A stretch of 64,000 bases of DNA from Ophiura sarsii (Eukaryota; Echinodermata; Ophiuroidea; Amphilepidida; Ophiuridae). The DNA lies in the NCBI GenBank assembly GCA_035610835.1, contig CM069446.1, positions 1,007,001-1,071,000 of the forward strand, in the 5' to 3' direction. Both the position numbers and the translations under genes were made by a program. Shown piece by piece: positions 12,401 through 25,500 of the stretch. The notes beneath the pieces are model-generated. The model saw nothing but the letters and a program-made list of their open reading frames with translations, was not told the DNA's origin and did not search any database. Position 1 is the first letter of the stretch; every line of letters starts with the position of its first letter.

Positions 12401-13205
12401 AAAGCAAAATGAGCATTCACAAACCAAAGTTCGGCATCTGCAAAGCCTGACGACATGTGAGAGATGCCATTCTTTATCTTGATGTTTTCGTAAAGATTGA
12501 AAAACGCAGAATAGACTTGAAAAATTACTATCGCATAGCCAGTGCTGTATAAGCGATCATAAAATGATGGCATCCGATCACTCAATCCCGATGTTACTTC
12601 TGGCATATAGGACGGGTTGTAAGGTGAACGATTGTCAAGTTGTATCTTCGATGATCTAGTTGATTGACCAGCCATAGCACTATAAATGACATACCATGGC
12701 GATCCTTGAGATACTGCATGATAGGACACGGGTAGATCACATCCACTATTCCCAAGTCAAACTTGGATTCCAAAAATGAAGACATCAGTTGGTCATCTCC
12801 AAGTAACATATCACATGTAGCTAGTTCCTTGTCCATAAAATTGGAGTTGACTGTGTCCATCAGCCAGGACAAATACTTCCCTCGAAGTCCAGCATTCGTC
12901 AAACCGCTCTTGAAATTAGTGAAATCTTCTTGCGTGGACATAGATTTGTAAAACGCAAATTTATAATTATCCCGGTCATAGTACGAGGCATATTTCTCTT
13001 TGTATATCTCACTGACAAGCATTGTAATATTATGTCCACGGTTTACTAATTCATCAGCGATATTGTTCATTAATAAGAAGTGACTCCCTTCCCCCACTGC
13101 CGGTACTAGGAGGATGTTACTAGACTGGATGACGTGAATGATGTTGAACAGAAACGTGAATAGAATTGAGAACATTGTTACCATTGTCGACACTGCTTTC
13201 GCCAT
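9489..13205 (-). CDS. UDP-glycosyltransferase (UGT, GT1 family), four exons, frame disrupted in exon 1
   Basis: The model is complement(join(9489..9777, 10348..10567, 11067..11286, 12322..13205)), with GT-AG junctions and matching phases throughout. UGTs transfer a sugar from a UDP-sugar to small lipophilic acceptors in the ER lumen. Residues about 10-29 form a hydrophobic signal peptide. H42 in the 'GEGSHFLLMNNI' block aligns with the catalytic histidine. Exon 2 has 'GVVLFSLGSY' and 'DWMPQNDLLG'. Exon 3 carries the donor-sugar signature, seen as 'FVNHCGANGVWEAIYNGVP' and 'FGDHYDNAARI'. Exon 4 ends in a membrane helix and a short basic tail. Summed coding length is 1613 nt, one base short of a multiple of three: the frame changes near 12685-12700, between 'MQYLKDRHGM' and 'YSAMAGQ'. 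This could be an allele, a pseudogenising indel or a sequence error. The other three exons look intact, which favours a recent event or an error. Confidence 0.85.
11936..12021. repeat. hairpin in UGT intron 1
   Basis: 'catatcgccgctgttctga' followed by 'aataacgacacatcac' is complemented by 'gatgtgtcgttatg' and 'tcagaacagcgacgatatg'. The stem of about 35 bp has few mismatches. It resembles the core of a small palindromic MITE. Other short inverted repeats (11780/11845, 'actgagaccaa'/'ttggtctcagt') lie in the same intron. Confidence 0.7.
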
Positions 13206-15066
13206 TCTAAAGCTATATAGGCTTATATAACGTCCGGTGGGAACAAATATTTATGGCGCTTCACCACAGATCCCAACTTCCATAAAGATACGACGAAATT
13301 TGACCTTTAAAAACTCTTCAATGAGTATAACACAATGACTAAGAGGAAATGTGAACTATTATAAAGGTGGTGCACAATTGTTCAAAATCAACGAGGATTA
13401 TCACGGTAAGGGATTGTTCAAAATTGCTTTATTCACCATGACTGGACCCGGAATCTTTTTCGCTACGCAGTTTGTTTTTTGAGTAAAAAAGTTCAATAGA
13501 ATCACTCGGCAATCATACTGCACGACTCGCTGTGTGTCTTGCTCGATATGGATGGACCCACTTGACTATCTGTGCAATTCCTACGGAAACTATACTCTAG
13601 AAATGCAAATATATATCATCAAAGAACATCATTTTCCGATTGATTTGGATATTGGAATCAATAGGAACAAAATTTCTAGTTTAAACTGTCCAGGAAAATT
13701 ATTAATTGCTTTGTTCTAGCATGTTCTCACATTTTTTATAAATCTAAAACTATCAAATATACGGAAAATATACCAATTATTATTAACACTAGAACGTTAT
13801 TTTTTGAACAAATCACGTATAAATTATATTCAGTTTGACCTAGGCCTAAATTTTTTGGAAAATTATATTAAAATTATATAATTTTTCGAAAGATTATAGG
13901 GCAACCTTTGAGTTCCTTGAATAAAACACACCCCCAACTACTAGAGCTAACCCGCAACACGAATGTTATGTAATTGAATACGATTGAATACGATGATGTA
14001 GCGATACAATAGGCCGCTTCTTGTCCCGGCATTCGATTGTCCCTGCTTAAATGAATACCGTTCTTTTCATTAACCCATGCATTATATGGTAGGAAAATAA
14101 TTATCTAATGTTGATTCACAAATTTTATTGAACACAGAACTATAATATCCAATAAAACGAATTAAACTGCACATCCCCAACCTGTGATTATTTGAAATTC
14201 GCGCCCGGTTGTCCGTGTCGATCGTGTCACTAAAACCGCTTCATCAGCAACAGGTCGCTGGACAGTTTCACGCATGAATCCAATGCGTAAATCGATAAAA
14301 TCAGTATATGCAACAGAGATGCTGACATCTCGTAAGTCTTTCGTCATAGCTTTGATCAATATGGCGACGTCCGCGCATGTGATTGTTTTTCTTTCTAAAG
14401 CCGAGTTTGTCTTTACGCAGTACTTTTAAAAAGTTTAACCTTCAGAAGTGGTCTGTATAATAATAATGCTACATATATGAGCGCTAAAATTCCATGGCAC
14501 GGATTTCCTTTAACTCGACTGTTCCAATCAACATGAGTTGAGACCTGCCTTTTCTCAAGTCACATGATGTCATCTGTTTTGATCCAGCTCCTGTTGTCTT
14601 TGTTGGCTCTGCTTGGTATTGCATCAACAGGCTCCTCATTTTGATCAACTGTAAACACCTGTAGATTAAAAACAACAAAATTACAAAGGAATGAAAATAA
14701 CATCCAAAATACTTGAATTGGTTGCACATGCTTCAGTATAATATAAAAGTTCCCACTTCTCCTACGGTTTAATTGTATCACGGTTATGCATGTTTGGTAG
14801 CTTTCATTGTTTGCCATTGACATAAGAATCACATATTCATAAATGATATTGCATGATTTGTTTACACCAAAGGCTAATCAGGTTCTTGGATTGGACTACA
14901 GCAACAAACCAAATTGCAATGGTGGTAGTATCTGCATACGAGAAAGTACCCCTTAAGTAAGTAATTGGGCCTGTGGATCATGAAACATGGTATTCTTATT
15001 GTGGATTATGACAATACTGCATGTCCCTTGCGTAATATTTTATGATCCATATAAGCAGGCCTGTAA
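13206..15066. other. upstream region of the UGT; one possible orphan exon
   Basis: On the minus strand a TATATAAG lies about 20 bp upstream of the UGT ATG, too close to act as a TATA box for that ATG unless a later Met is used. The rest of the stretch is AT-rich. The only exon-like sequence I can point to is 14560-14658, listed separately. Confidence 0.35.
14560..14658 (-). other. possible terminal exon of an unknown gene
   Basis: A splice-acceptor-like sequence 'tttttaatctacag' precedes an open frame of 32 codons beginning VFTVDQNEEPVDA and ending at TGA. Composition looks protein-coding (charged, non-repetitive), but no family is recognised and no partner exon was found. It could be chance. 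Confidence 0.2.
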
Positions 15067-15721
15067 GGGAGTGTTCAGAACTACTTTGATGGGGCTGGGC
15101 AAAATGAAGTGTGTGGGGGGGGGGGGGGGGGAGTCTGAAGTTGCCGAAAGGGGACCAAACAGTTTTCGGTACTCAAGGGGGGGGGGGGAGGGCGAAAAAG
15201 ATTTGCCAAAGAGATAGAATAACGACATTTCAGCGCGCTTTGCGCCAAAGAGTATCAATGATTCATTATTCAAGCTTAACAAGATGGCTTTAGGAATCAT
15301 GGCAACATAAGTGTACAATCGCAAAGGTTCGCGCTACGTTTCGTTGGTAAAGTCTTGTTGTTCATTTTTATTTATCGCCCCTGCCAATATCAGAATACTC
15401 GCGAAGCATCTGGCATGGCATGCTGGACGCCCTGGATACGCCACTGTGATCCTGTGATAAATGTAAACATACAAGATGAATAGATGTTTGCGAGTGGCTT
15501 TGTTTCTAGTCCATCGATTTATCACGCCCCCATCCCAGGGATTGACACCTATTATACCCATTTGAACGGGGGATCCAAAAAGTGTTTCACTTTGTTAAGG
15601 GGGAGGAGGTCAAAAAAGTTGTCCAGTTTGTAAAAGGGGTCAAAAAGGGGTCAAGATTAAGACACTGCTGATAAATGCAAGTTGCCCAGCCCAGCCCACC
15701 AAAGTATGTCTGAACACTCGC
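15067..15721. mobile_element. foldback element with G-rich TIRs
   Basis: 'gggagtgttcagaactactt' at 15067 and 'ggggctgggcaaa' are complemented by 'ttgcccagcccagccca' and 'tatgtctgaacactc' at about 15682-15721. Runs of G (15114-15131 and 15179-15188) lie just inside the left arm. 'ggatacgccactgtg' near 15430 may mark a second nested element. Confidence 0.65.
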
Positions 15722-15954
15722 TAATCAGGGATATTTATTTAGGAGGGGTAGAGGGAAAATTTTAGAAAAGGGAGCGTTTGATGGGAAGGAAATATGACTT
15801 CTTTAGAATTTGAACAGATAATGAACATGACGCCCCTTTTCAAGCCTCATTGGCTCTTTATAGAACGATAACCCTGGCTAGGGCCTGTAAATAAGGTATG
15901 ATATTTAATAATAAAGATTCATAGAAAAATTCCAAATTTGAACTTACTGTTCCA

Positions 15955-16598
15955 GACAGTTTCGACGTCCGTTCGGATGTCTTTATCAATGGTGTATGAC
16001 CGCTGATCCAGTGTTACCAGAAGATGTTGATTTTCTGGTGACGTCACGTGATGATTTTAATGACGTAATCCGGATCAAAGGGTCGTACTCAAGTTTACAT
16101 ACGAGAAAGAACAGGAGGGAAAAATAGCGTTCCTGGACACACTCATCGTACGCAAACCAGATGGCAGTGTGAAGCTCCTAGTTTACAGAAAGCCCACACA
16201 CACCAACCAATATCTGAACTTCCAATCGGCCCATCCGTTGCATCACAAATTAGGTGTTATCCGCACTTTGCTAGACAGGAAAGATAAAATTGTCACAGAA
16301 CCAGAAGACAAGATCGCTGAGGAAGAAATCATCAGGTCAGCCCTCAAGCAATGTGGATACCCGCAATGGTCGATTGACAAAGTAAAGAAAGCGAGACAAC
16401 AGCCAAAGAAAAAGGACAGTAAAAATGCCAAAAGTGAGAACAAAACTCTAACTAACGTCACTCTACCGTATATAGCCGGGGTCACGGAAAAGGTTCAGCG
16501 AATCTTCAGAAAACACAACATAGGTTCAGCGGTAAAACCACACACCAGCCTCCGGAATATATTAGTGCACGCGAAAGACAAACAGGACAATGAGGACA
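15955..16598 (+). pseudogene. Penelope-like element fragment (RT C-terminal/linker part) abutting ZNFX1
   Basis: On the plus strand, after a frame break, an open frame gives 'FLDTLIVRKPDGSVKLLVYR' then 'KPTHTNQYLNFQSAHPLHHK', the conserved end of the Penelope-type reverse transcriptase. A Lys-rich linker follows, then 'LPYIAGVTEKVQRIF' and 'LRNILVHAKDKQ', the segment that normally leads into the GIY-YIG nuclease. Identity to the Penelope family is lost at about 16598, where sequence antisense to the ZNFX1-like gene begins. The frame stays open across the junction to 16642. The upstream 15955-16030 piece ('cgtccgttcggatgtcttta') is paralogous to 52565-52620. The catalytic YXDD region and the nuclease are missing. 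Confidence 0.75.
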
Positions 16599-19500
16599 AA
16601 GCATTGACTCGGACATGGCTCACCACACGTCTTCAAACATGAATGGCCACACCGAAACATCTTCCTGCATATCTCCTGGCAGACATGTTCACTTGTAGTG
16701 ATGTTGCATTCGATCATCTGCATGTGATGGCATTTTGGCATTTTCTTTTTCTTTGATATGTCACATTTACAAGTTTCACCACAGAATCTGACACATAGAT
16801 GGCGACACTGGAGTTGTTTTTTACACGGAGCCTGGCAGATGTGATCTTTGACATCAATGTAGCATGTGATAGTCTGTCGATGATTACAGCCAGTCATTGT
16901 TTTCTCTTTTTTCTTCTCACATTTGGTTTCACATGGTTCCCCACAAGTTTTCCCACATTTGTGACCACATGTCAACTTCGTTTTACAGGGTGCTGTGCAA
17001 ACAACTTCAGTTATATCTTGATGGCACTTGGTGAACATGGAGTGGTTGCATTTTGGCATTCTTACTTTCACTTTTGCTTGACACTGCGTTGTGCACGAAT
17101 TATGACACAATTCCTGGCAAGTATGACCACACTGCAACTTCTTTGAGCATTTCATTGTACACTTGACATCCTTTACATCCATCCAACATTCCAGCATCTT
17201 CTTATGCCCACAATCTAAAACTTTCTCAGTTTTCACCCTACATTTCACTACACAGGATTCATGGCATATATTCTTGCATATGTGCGTGCAGAATAATGTT
17301 TTTGAACAAGGGCTTTTGCACATAATGTTTTCAACATCTGACCCACATTTGACCTCCACTTTATGCCCACATCCAGGAAGAATCGTTTCAACTTTTTTGC
17401 GACACTGACAAGGAAGGTGGCAAGACTCCAGACAGAGATGTCCGCATGGTAGTGTCTTGTTGCAGATGCTGGAACAGGTGGCTTCTTCTGTAACAGCACA
17501 GCATTTCATATGCTTAGTATGTCCACAGCCAGGGAGAACTTTATCCACAAGTATCTCACACTTACAGGGATCCTTGCAGAGTTTGTGACAAGTGTGTCCA
17601 CATGGTAGCTCCTTTTCACAGTTGGATTTACAAATGGCGTTGTCCACATCACAACAAGGTAGTGTCACTTGATGACCACATGTCAGTGTTGTTTCAACTT
17701 GTGTGGTACATTCTGTAGTGCAGGGTTCAATGCATTGATTTTTGCACACGTGTCCACATGGAAGAAGTTTGGGACATTTTTCAACACATTCAGGGTACCT
17801 TACGGACTGCCTTCGCCTTCTTATCAGCATGAGCAGGTCAATGCTCGTATTCCAATAGGAAATGTCACCAAGTAGTGGCTGCTTAGTCTTAGGATTGTTT
17901 TTGCACATAACCGTCACCTTGTGAGCACAATCTGGGAGTGTTATTTCAACCTTCTCAGTGCAGAAAGCTTGAAGGATCTTACTCTTATCATCACATCTCT
18001 CATTGCACTTTTTCTTGCACTGGTGCCCACAGGAAAGCGTTTTTTCACAGGGATCTGTACAGTATGTCAAACTGCAATATTGTCCACACTCCCTACTACA
18101 TGCATGCCCACACTCTAGTGTCTTTTCACAGGGCTCACGACATTTCCATGAAACATATTCATGGCATGGCATACTTTGTTCATGACCACAATCTGACATA
18201 ATCTTTGTGACTATGACACCACATCTGCACATATCCTTGCACACCTGTTGGCAAGAGAAATGGTCTCTGATACATGATTTTCTACATGGTTGCTGACATT
18301 CATGGAGAAATATGCAACTAGATCCACATGCTTCTGGGCAGATATGACCACATGCCAACTCCTTTTCACATGGTTCTTTACACTTCCACGTTTCAAACTG
18401 ATGGCAAGGAACAGCTTGTTCATGTCCACATTCATCCATAGTTTTATCTACAATCTCTGGGCATTTGCATGTCTCCTTACAATCTAGTTTGCAAGGGTGA
18501 TCTCGGATACACAATTTTCTACATGGTTGCTGACATTCTGTGAGAGATATGCAACTTGATCCACATGCTTCTGGGCAGATATGACCACATGCCAACTCCT
18601 TTACACATGGTCCTTGACACTTCCACGTTTCAAACAGATAGCAAGGAACAGCTTGTTCATGTCCACATTCATCCATAGTTTTATCTACAATCTCTGGGCA
18701 TTTGCATGTCTCCTTGCAATCTAGTTTGCAAGGGTGATCTCGGATACACTCTCGAGCACATGGTTTGAGACAGATATACTCCTCGTGTTGTGGATCTAAT
18801 GAATGGCATGATTTAGCACATACATGACCACATTGCAAGCGGTATTCACAGGGTTGAGAGCATCCCCCATCAGGCGTAGCAGTGAAATCTTCATAACAGG
18901 CGACATTGGTGACATGAGAATGGTTTTTACACACCAGGGGTAGTTGCTGGCCTGTATGTTGCTGCTCTGTCAGAGTCTTCATTATGTCTCTCCAAAGTTC
19001 ACTTCTTTCTGCTAATAATTGCAAATTGCCAATGCAGAATAGACCTTTCTTTGCACGTGACAATGCTACACAGATTCTATTATCAACCTTAAGGAACCCT
19101 ACATTGCCTTCATCGTTGCTGCGCACTAGTGACAGAAGAATTATGTCATTCTCCTCGCCTTGGTAATTATCAACAACACACACCTTAACTCCGTTGAAGG
19201 TGTCTTTATCCATTTGACTCTTGAAGTTTAACAACTGTCCAGTGTAAGTTGTCAAGATGGTGATTTGTGAAGGTGAGTAGCCCTGTTTTAACAAGTAACG
19301 ACACAGTCCTACCAAAAAAGTGGCTTCATGAGTGTTTGATTTACTCTTGATATCATCCACTTCATTCTCCAGTTCATTGTGTTGAATGAAGAATATGTTG
19401 TGACATACCCCACGGATGTTCTTGTACTTCAGGATCGACTGATGATCGTCAAGGTTTTGATAGAAGTGACGTTTCATCAAGATGGATATCTCTGGACGCA

Positions 19501-22500
19501 TCCGATGTTGCAGATGTAACTGCTGACAAGGTAGCCTGTTATTGATCATGCGTTCGAACAGTGAAACATCAAGCTTGAACTGTTTGGCCAAGCGGTATAC
19601 TGTAGGATTAGGACGCAGCTGTTGATGATCTCCAATCAGAATCAAATGCTGACATTCATCACTCAGGGTTGTGATAATGTGTGCCTCAAGTACCTCAGCT
19701 GCTTCTTCAACGATAATTATCCTTGGTTTTATGTGCTGCAGCAAAGATCGATTCTTGGCAGCTCCAGTTGTCGTCATACCAACTACTTTTGCCTCTTTCA
19801 AGATCTCCTCATCTTCTTCCATATCAAACTCCTTCTGCTGTTTTGAAAGTCTTTGATAGATGTGTTGAGATTGAAAGATTGTCTTCTCCTGTGCTTCGAC
19901 GTATCTTGCTAACCAACACCGATACAGGCTCCAACGAAACTTTGGATGCACCCGCCAAACATTGTGAAGATTGTGAGCATCCTGGTCAGTAAAGATGTCA
20001 TCAGATCTTCCTAGTTCAGAGGTGACTATTTTTTCCACATTTTCTCTAGGTTTCGCTGTCCACATCTCATCAGGTAGTTGCATCCCAACTACAAAGGCAA
20101 GTTGTTCAAGTATGGCTTGTTTACGCGCTCTCTGGTCAGCCATCATAACTGGATCCTCTTCTTTCATTTGTCTTAGTTGTGCTATCAGTTCAGCTTCTCC
20201 TAAAACATTAATATTACCGTCATCAGTATGTGTCTCCATCTGAAGCCTGCCGCTCTCTTCATTGTTGCGGGTTTGTGTAACCAATGCATTGCGTCTGAGC
20301 CCTAACCAATTCATCATCCATGAACATCTTCTCCTCCCATTTGATTGCTGTCTTGTTGCAGTGAGACTATCAAAATGATCCCTCCCCATATATGGCCTCA
20401 ATGTAAACTCAGTGAGAATGCCAGAATAAGCCAATTCCAGTCGGTATTGTGCATTTTCAAGTACTTTCTTCAAACAATCATAATCTTGGAACACTTTTCG
20501 ATGGTAAAGACCCTGTCTTCTTCTCTGGTAGCGTAGTTCATTCAAGTTGCAACCCTTCATTTTCTCAGAAGACGATCCTCCCCCAATGCGTACAATTTGT
20601 TTATCAAATTCATAGATTCCCTCCAGGAACTGGTCTAGAGCATGGTTTGTGTAGCAGACAACAAGTATTGGCCGATGGTCCATGGTGCCTTCGATATCAC
20701 CTGCAATAGTGCTCCATGCATGTCTGTTCATCAGTAGAGTCTGGACTATTTTTAAGCCAACATACGTCTTGCCTGTTCCAGGTGGCCCTTGAATGAGGGC
20801 AAATTCCCTGCTGAGAGCGGTTTGAAATGCAGTCAGTTGAGATTCATCAAGATGCAATGTTTCAGCTGCTGGCCAGACACCAGTCTCCAGTAGTGGAACC
20901 CATCTTGCTTTTGCTGTCTTGATTTGTTTGATTTTCTTCACTACCTTGGAATCTAGTTGTAAGTCTTGGTATTCCATGTCAGTAGAATCTTCATCGCTTT
21001 CTTCTGGAAGAGTGACCGAAGAACTGTCATCCGGAGAACTGTCATCAGAAATATCTTCATCCTGTGATGCTCCAGGGAGCTCCGATAGCTGGTGGTAGTC
21101 TTGATCCCAAGTTAGATGTCGTAGGTCATAATAAGTTGTCTTTTCATCTGAGAGGTAGCATGGAAGTTGAATATTCCGAGTAACATACACAATGTATCTC
21201 TCCATAGGTATTGATGGTGTGTTGCCATAGAGATCTTGCTGTGCCATTTCCTGAAGTCCTAGTAAGACTGGGCGATATTGTTCAAAATAAGCTGTAGTCT
21301 CTGCCATTAGAAATGATTCATTAGGGGTAATACCGATTATATCAGTGAGTATATTGAAACGCACCATCAGTCGTCCTGCTGCTAACTCATCTGTATCACG
21401 TTTTTCAACGATGGCAAATATGACAGTGTGGAAGTCATCCTTTGTTAAACAAACAAGGGAGCCGGGAAGTAGTCTTTTGGACATTTTCCAGTTAACTCGT
21501 GATAGGGGTTTTGTATCAAATTTAATGATATGTCCAATGCCATCTTTTCCAACCAAAGGATTGAGAATCTGGACTCCGGTATAAAGTCTCAAGTCTGCTA
21601 AACGTTGACGATGTTTGCGTTCATCAGGGTTGTTTCGCTGCTCTAAATACTGTGATATTCCTTCACGTAATGGAGCCACAAAATCTTCTCTTAGCAAGCG
21701 ATACTGTACATCCAGGTAATGATTGATATCAACATATTTGCCGGTCGTCAAATTCTGACGTAGGAATGGTTGCTGGTCTTTTCCCAGCTCTTTAGCTCCA
21801 GGAAGGAGCGGAATCTTACGAAAGTCATCTGGTGGAGGCTTATAATGAGCTTTCAAAACAGACTGTTTTACTCTGTCACTTTCATCTGTTGCCAATGTGT
21901 GATACAGATCTTTCATATCTGTGAGACGTGTCAAAATGTCTTGATAACTTTGGTCTTCTTTGCCTTTTTGCATCACTAGACTCTCCAACAGAATAATCAA
22001 GACACCAACCTCAGAGCAGGAGCCCGGAATATGCTGCAATAACGCATGCATTAATACCATTGCTTCGTTGAGTATTGTTAGAATGGAATCTATGTTGCCC
22101 TCATCACGATGTGTGGTGCTAAGAAGGCTAATCATCAGTTGTTGTAAATGCTTAGTCAGGTATGTTGAATTCAAAACCATAACTAGCAAGCTATTCAATA
22201 GCATCTGTGAGCTAGTACACTGACAGGCTTTGGCAAATGCTTTCAGTAACAGTAATTGGACTTGTTCAGTAATGATCTGCTGCTTTAGGAGTTGTTCACA
22301 TCCACTATCCTCTGCCCCAAGTTGCATGACTATCTCTCTTGGGGTCAAACTTGAAAGCTGCGTCAAAGTCTGGACGGTAAGGGTTTTAATCGACCTTTTT
22401 TGATAGTTGGAAGTCCTATTGATAGTTCTTTGTGACCCCCTCCCTCTACCCATCTCCAAAAAAACATTTCCCCTTCCCGCTCCATAAACAAATTCCCTCC

Positions 22501-25500
22501 CGGGGATGCTAGCATTGTTGTTGCGATCTTCAGATGCATATCTGTCTTGATTTATCGTTCCTCTTTCGGCTGCTGAATGTGGTCTTTGAGCTCTTCCTTC
22601 CCAAACTCTACTTGGGCTATTAACATGTTTAAACGGTTTGTTGATTGCTGATCGATCAGCATTATAACCTGTTTGCTGGTGTTGATAAGTGGATGATCGC
22701 CAATTTTGTCGCGGTGAAGAATCATGTGGAAAGTCACAATTATTGCCACTGCGGTTGAATGAGTTGTTGAGCATATCCTGTCTTGTGCCTCCCTGATAAC
22801 TGTCTTGAATCAGATGATGACCATTTCCCCTTCCCCTTCCTGCTTCAAAAGAAAATCCCCTCCTGGGGATGCTAGCATTCTTGTTGCGATCTTCAGATGC
22901 ATATCTGTCTTGATTTATCGGTCCTTTTTCGGCTGCTGAATGTGGTCTTTGAGCTCTTCCTTCCCAAACTCTACTTGGGCTATTAACATGATTAAACGGT
23001 TTTTTGATTGCTGATCGATCAGCATTATAACCTGTTTGCTGGTGTTGATAAGTGGATGATCGCCAATTTGGCTCTTCATGCCTCGGTGAAGAATCATGTG
23101 GAAAGTCACGGTGATTGCCACTGAATGAGTTGTTGGGCATATCCTGTCTTGTACCTCTCTGATAATTGCGTGGTCTATCATGAATCGGATGATGACCAAC
23201 GGTCTGATTATTCCTATAAGATAGATATGGCACATACAAAACATGCATTGTATTTTTGTTGAAATCATGTTTTGTTCTCATTTGTTCATTCATACCATCT
23301 TAAAATGTGTGATATCATTGTAATATAGGGAATAAGAACTGAAGAGGCCATCTTAAACAACAATATCCCTTTCCCCACACCCCATCAATTATTCCACGGG
23401 GGGAAAGAGGTGTCATATAGTTTAATTTCCGTTGTTTACAAGTAAGCGTTTCAAGACTTTTACCAGGATTGTCTTGACAAAGTGCAAAAAAACAAAATCT
23501 AAATTTTGGTTTTCTCTCATAGCTCAGAAACGGAATGTCTTATGACCTTCATTCAGAAACACGTCTAAATGAGCCATCCTGATTCCTTTATAATTAAAGT
23601 AACAGATTCCACGAAGGATGTTTATGATCTATGATGAGCCTCAGGCTTAACAAATACAAATCCAGATTCATAAATCACAAATTGGCCAACATCTTTACCT
23701 TCCCCGCCATATTTTTTTTATAAAACTTACTATATATATAAATAAGATTTCTTTCACATATTTGGGCAAAATTTAGCACCAAACTCACTCTATGACACTA
23801 CAAAATGCTGAAAGCTTCAGGGAGACAGGGGCCCTTAAGCGGGCCCTGGGCCCCACGCCGCAAGACGTCAAGCTCGCTCCGCTCGCTTCACTTTCAACGT
23901 CAATATATTTGCCCCCCCCCCTGTAAATTTCAGTTCTGGCTCCGCGCCTGGACATAGCAAGAACGATCAGTTTATTTATACAACCCGGATAACCATGATA
24001 ACAATTCACTCAAACTATATGAGGGCGCTAGTCTTACGCGCTCTTATATTCAGTACGGTACAGCTAGGATTCTGCTCAATACAACCCAGCCAGATTTAGT
24101 TTTCTTTATAACTCCTACTACTAGCCAGATCAACCGAATTGGAAGATTTTTAGACTGCCAGCCAGGTTTTTGAATGGGATCAGAATAGCCATCCAGCTAG
24201 GTGATGGCTGCTTGAGGAGCAGGTATTTACCAGAAAGCGTCGTTGTGTGCTCCTGTTTATTATACACACGGTTTTAGATTGAACCATAGGCATAAGGCGA
24301 CGAGAAAAAACCCTGTTGCATGGGCTCGACCGAAAAGAAGAAAAAAATCACGCGCAAATGAATACTGACACACACCAAAAGAATTGTCTATCAAATATAG
24401 CAAAATCTTTACAGTTTTTTTGGATTTTTTACAGATTTTGGGTTTTTTTATTGTCATAATAATAAGAAGGGGAAAGCCAGACCGACCGACCCGACGTGAG
24501 AGGTCCGTTTGCCCGTACAACAGGGATTCTAGTTTTCGTCGCCTTAGAGCTATATTATTACATTAAAAAAAACCAATGATATATTTAGGGAACGGTCACT
24601 AACAATCCCCTGTCAAATTACATGGAGCTGCATGCATGTTGTTAAGATTATATTTCCTTCTTATACCTATTGATTTTTTACTGTGCTATATTTATTTATT
24701 CATTACAACTCTGATGAATCAGACGATTTTCTTTTTTTGCATTCTGTCTATACAATCTTGGAAAAAAGTCCCTGGAACGCAATACACGTTTGAACATTAT
24801 TTGGAGATTTTGTTTCTGATCTTTGAATGATGTTTATTTTGTTAATATCTGAAGAGGACATCTTACACAACAATTTTCCCTTTCCCACACCCCATCGATC
24901 AATGTTGGGACACCTTCAACAACTGCTGAAGACATTAACAACATTGCACGGGGGAGAGGGGTGTTAGTTTTCCTTTGTTAACAAATAAGCGTTCCACAAG
25001 ACTTTTTTCTTGGATTGTATATAGCTGCCACAGGTTTTAAGCTTAATCATGTTATATGTGGCCTCATTTGTGTAGACTTGTCAGAGAGTCCCAGCCCAAA
25101 ACTCCATCTGAAAGATCTGATGGTGGCAAAACACCATTTTATGCCTGTATGAGAGTTCCAGCCTGGGTCAGCTGAAGCCTTAAAATGCATTTAAAGGAAC
25201 CTGAAAGATAGAGGGCGTTCCATGAAAATGATCGCATACTATCATAGTCTATGCCTTTAATATAATAGTTATAATACATCTATAACAAATGATGACCATT
25301 ACCTATAGGGTTGATAACTTTGATAAGTTGTAGTATCTTCATTTTCCCGCCAAGATCGATCATATGTCGAGCGTCCCTTAAGAATACCAGATCGAGCACC
25401 TGATGTAGTCGTTCTGTAAAATAATTACGCAAAAGATACCATTAAAGGCATATTATGTGATCTTTTCCAGAGAGCGCCCTCTATTCATAATTTTTTTTAG

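Noticed and set aside
13206..13235. TATA box for the UGT
   Set aside because: TATATAAG lies only about 20 bp before the ATG, so a start site about 30 bp downstream would fall inside the coding sequence.
16169..16642. Host gene on the plus strand overlapping ZNFX1
   Set aside because: The protein is a Penelope-like RT fragment, and the final codons are antisense to the zinc-finger exon.
16799..22223. Many short plus-strand open frames opposite the ZNFX1-like exon
   Set aside because: They are shadows of the long, family-supported minus-strand frame.
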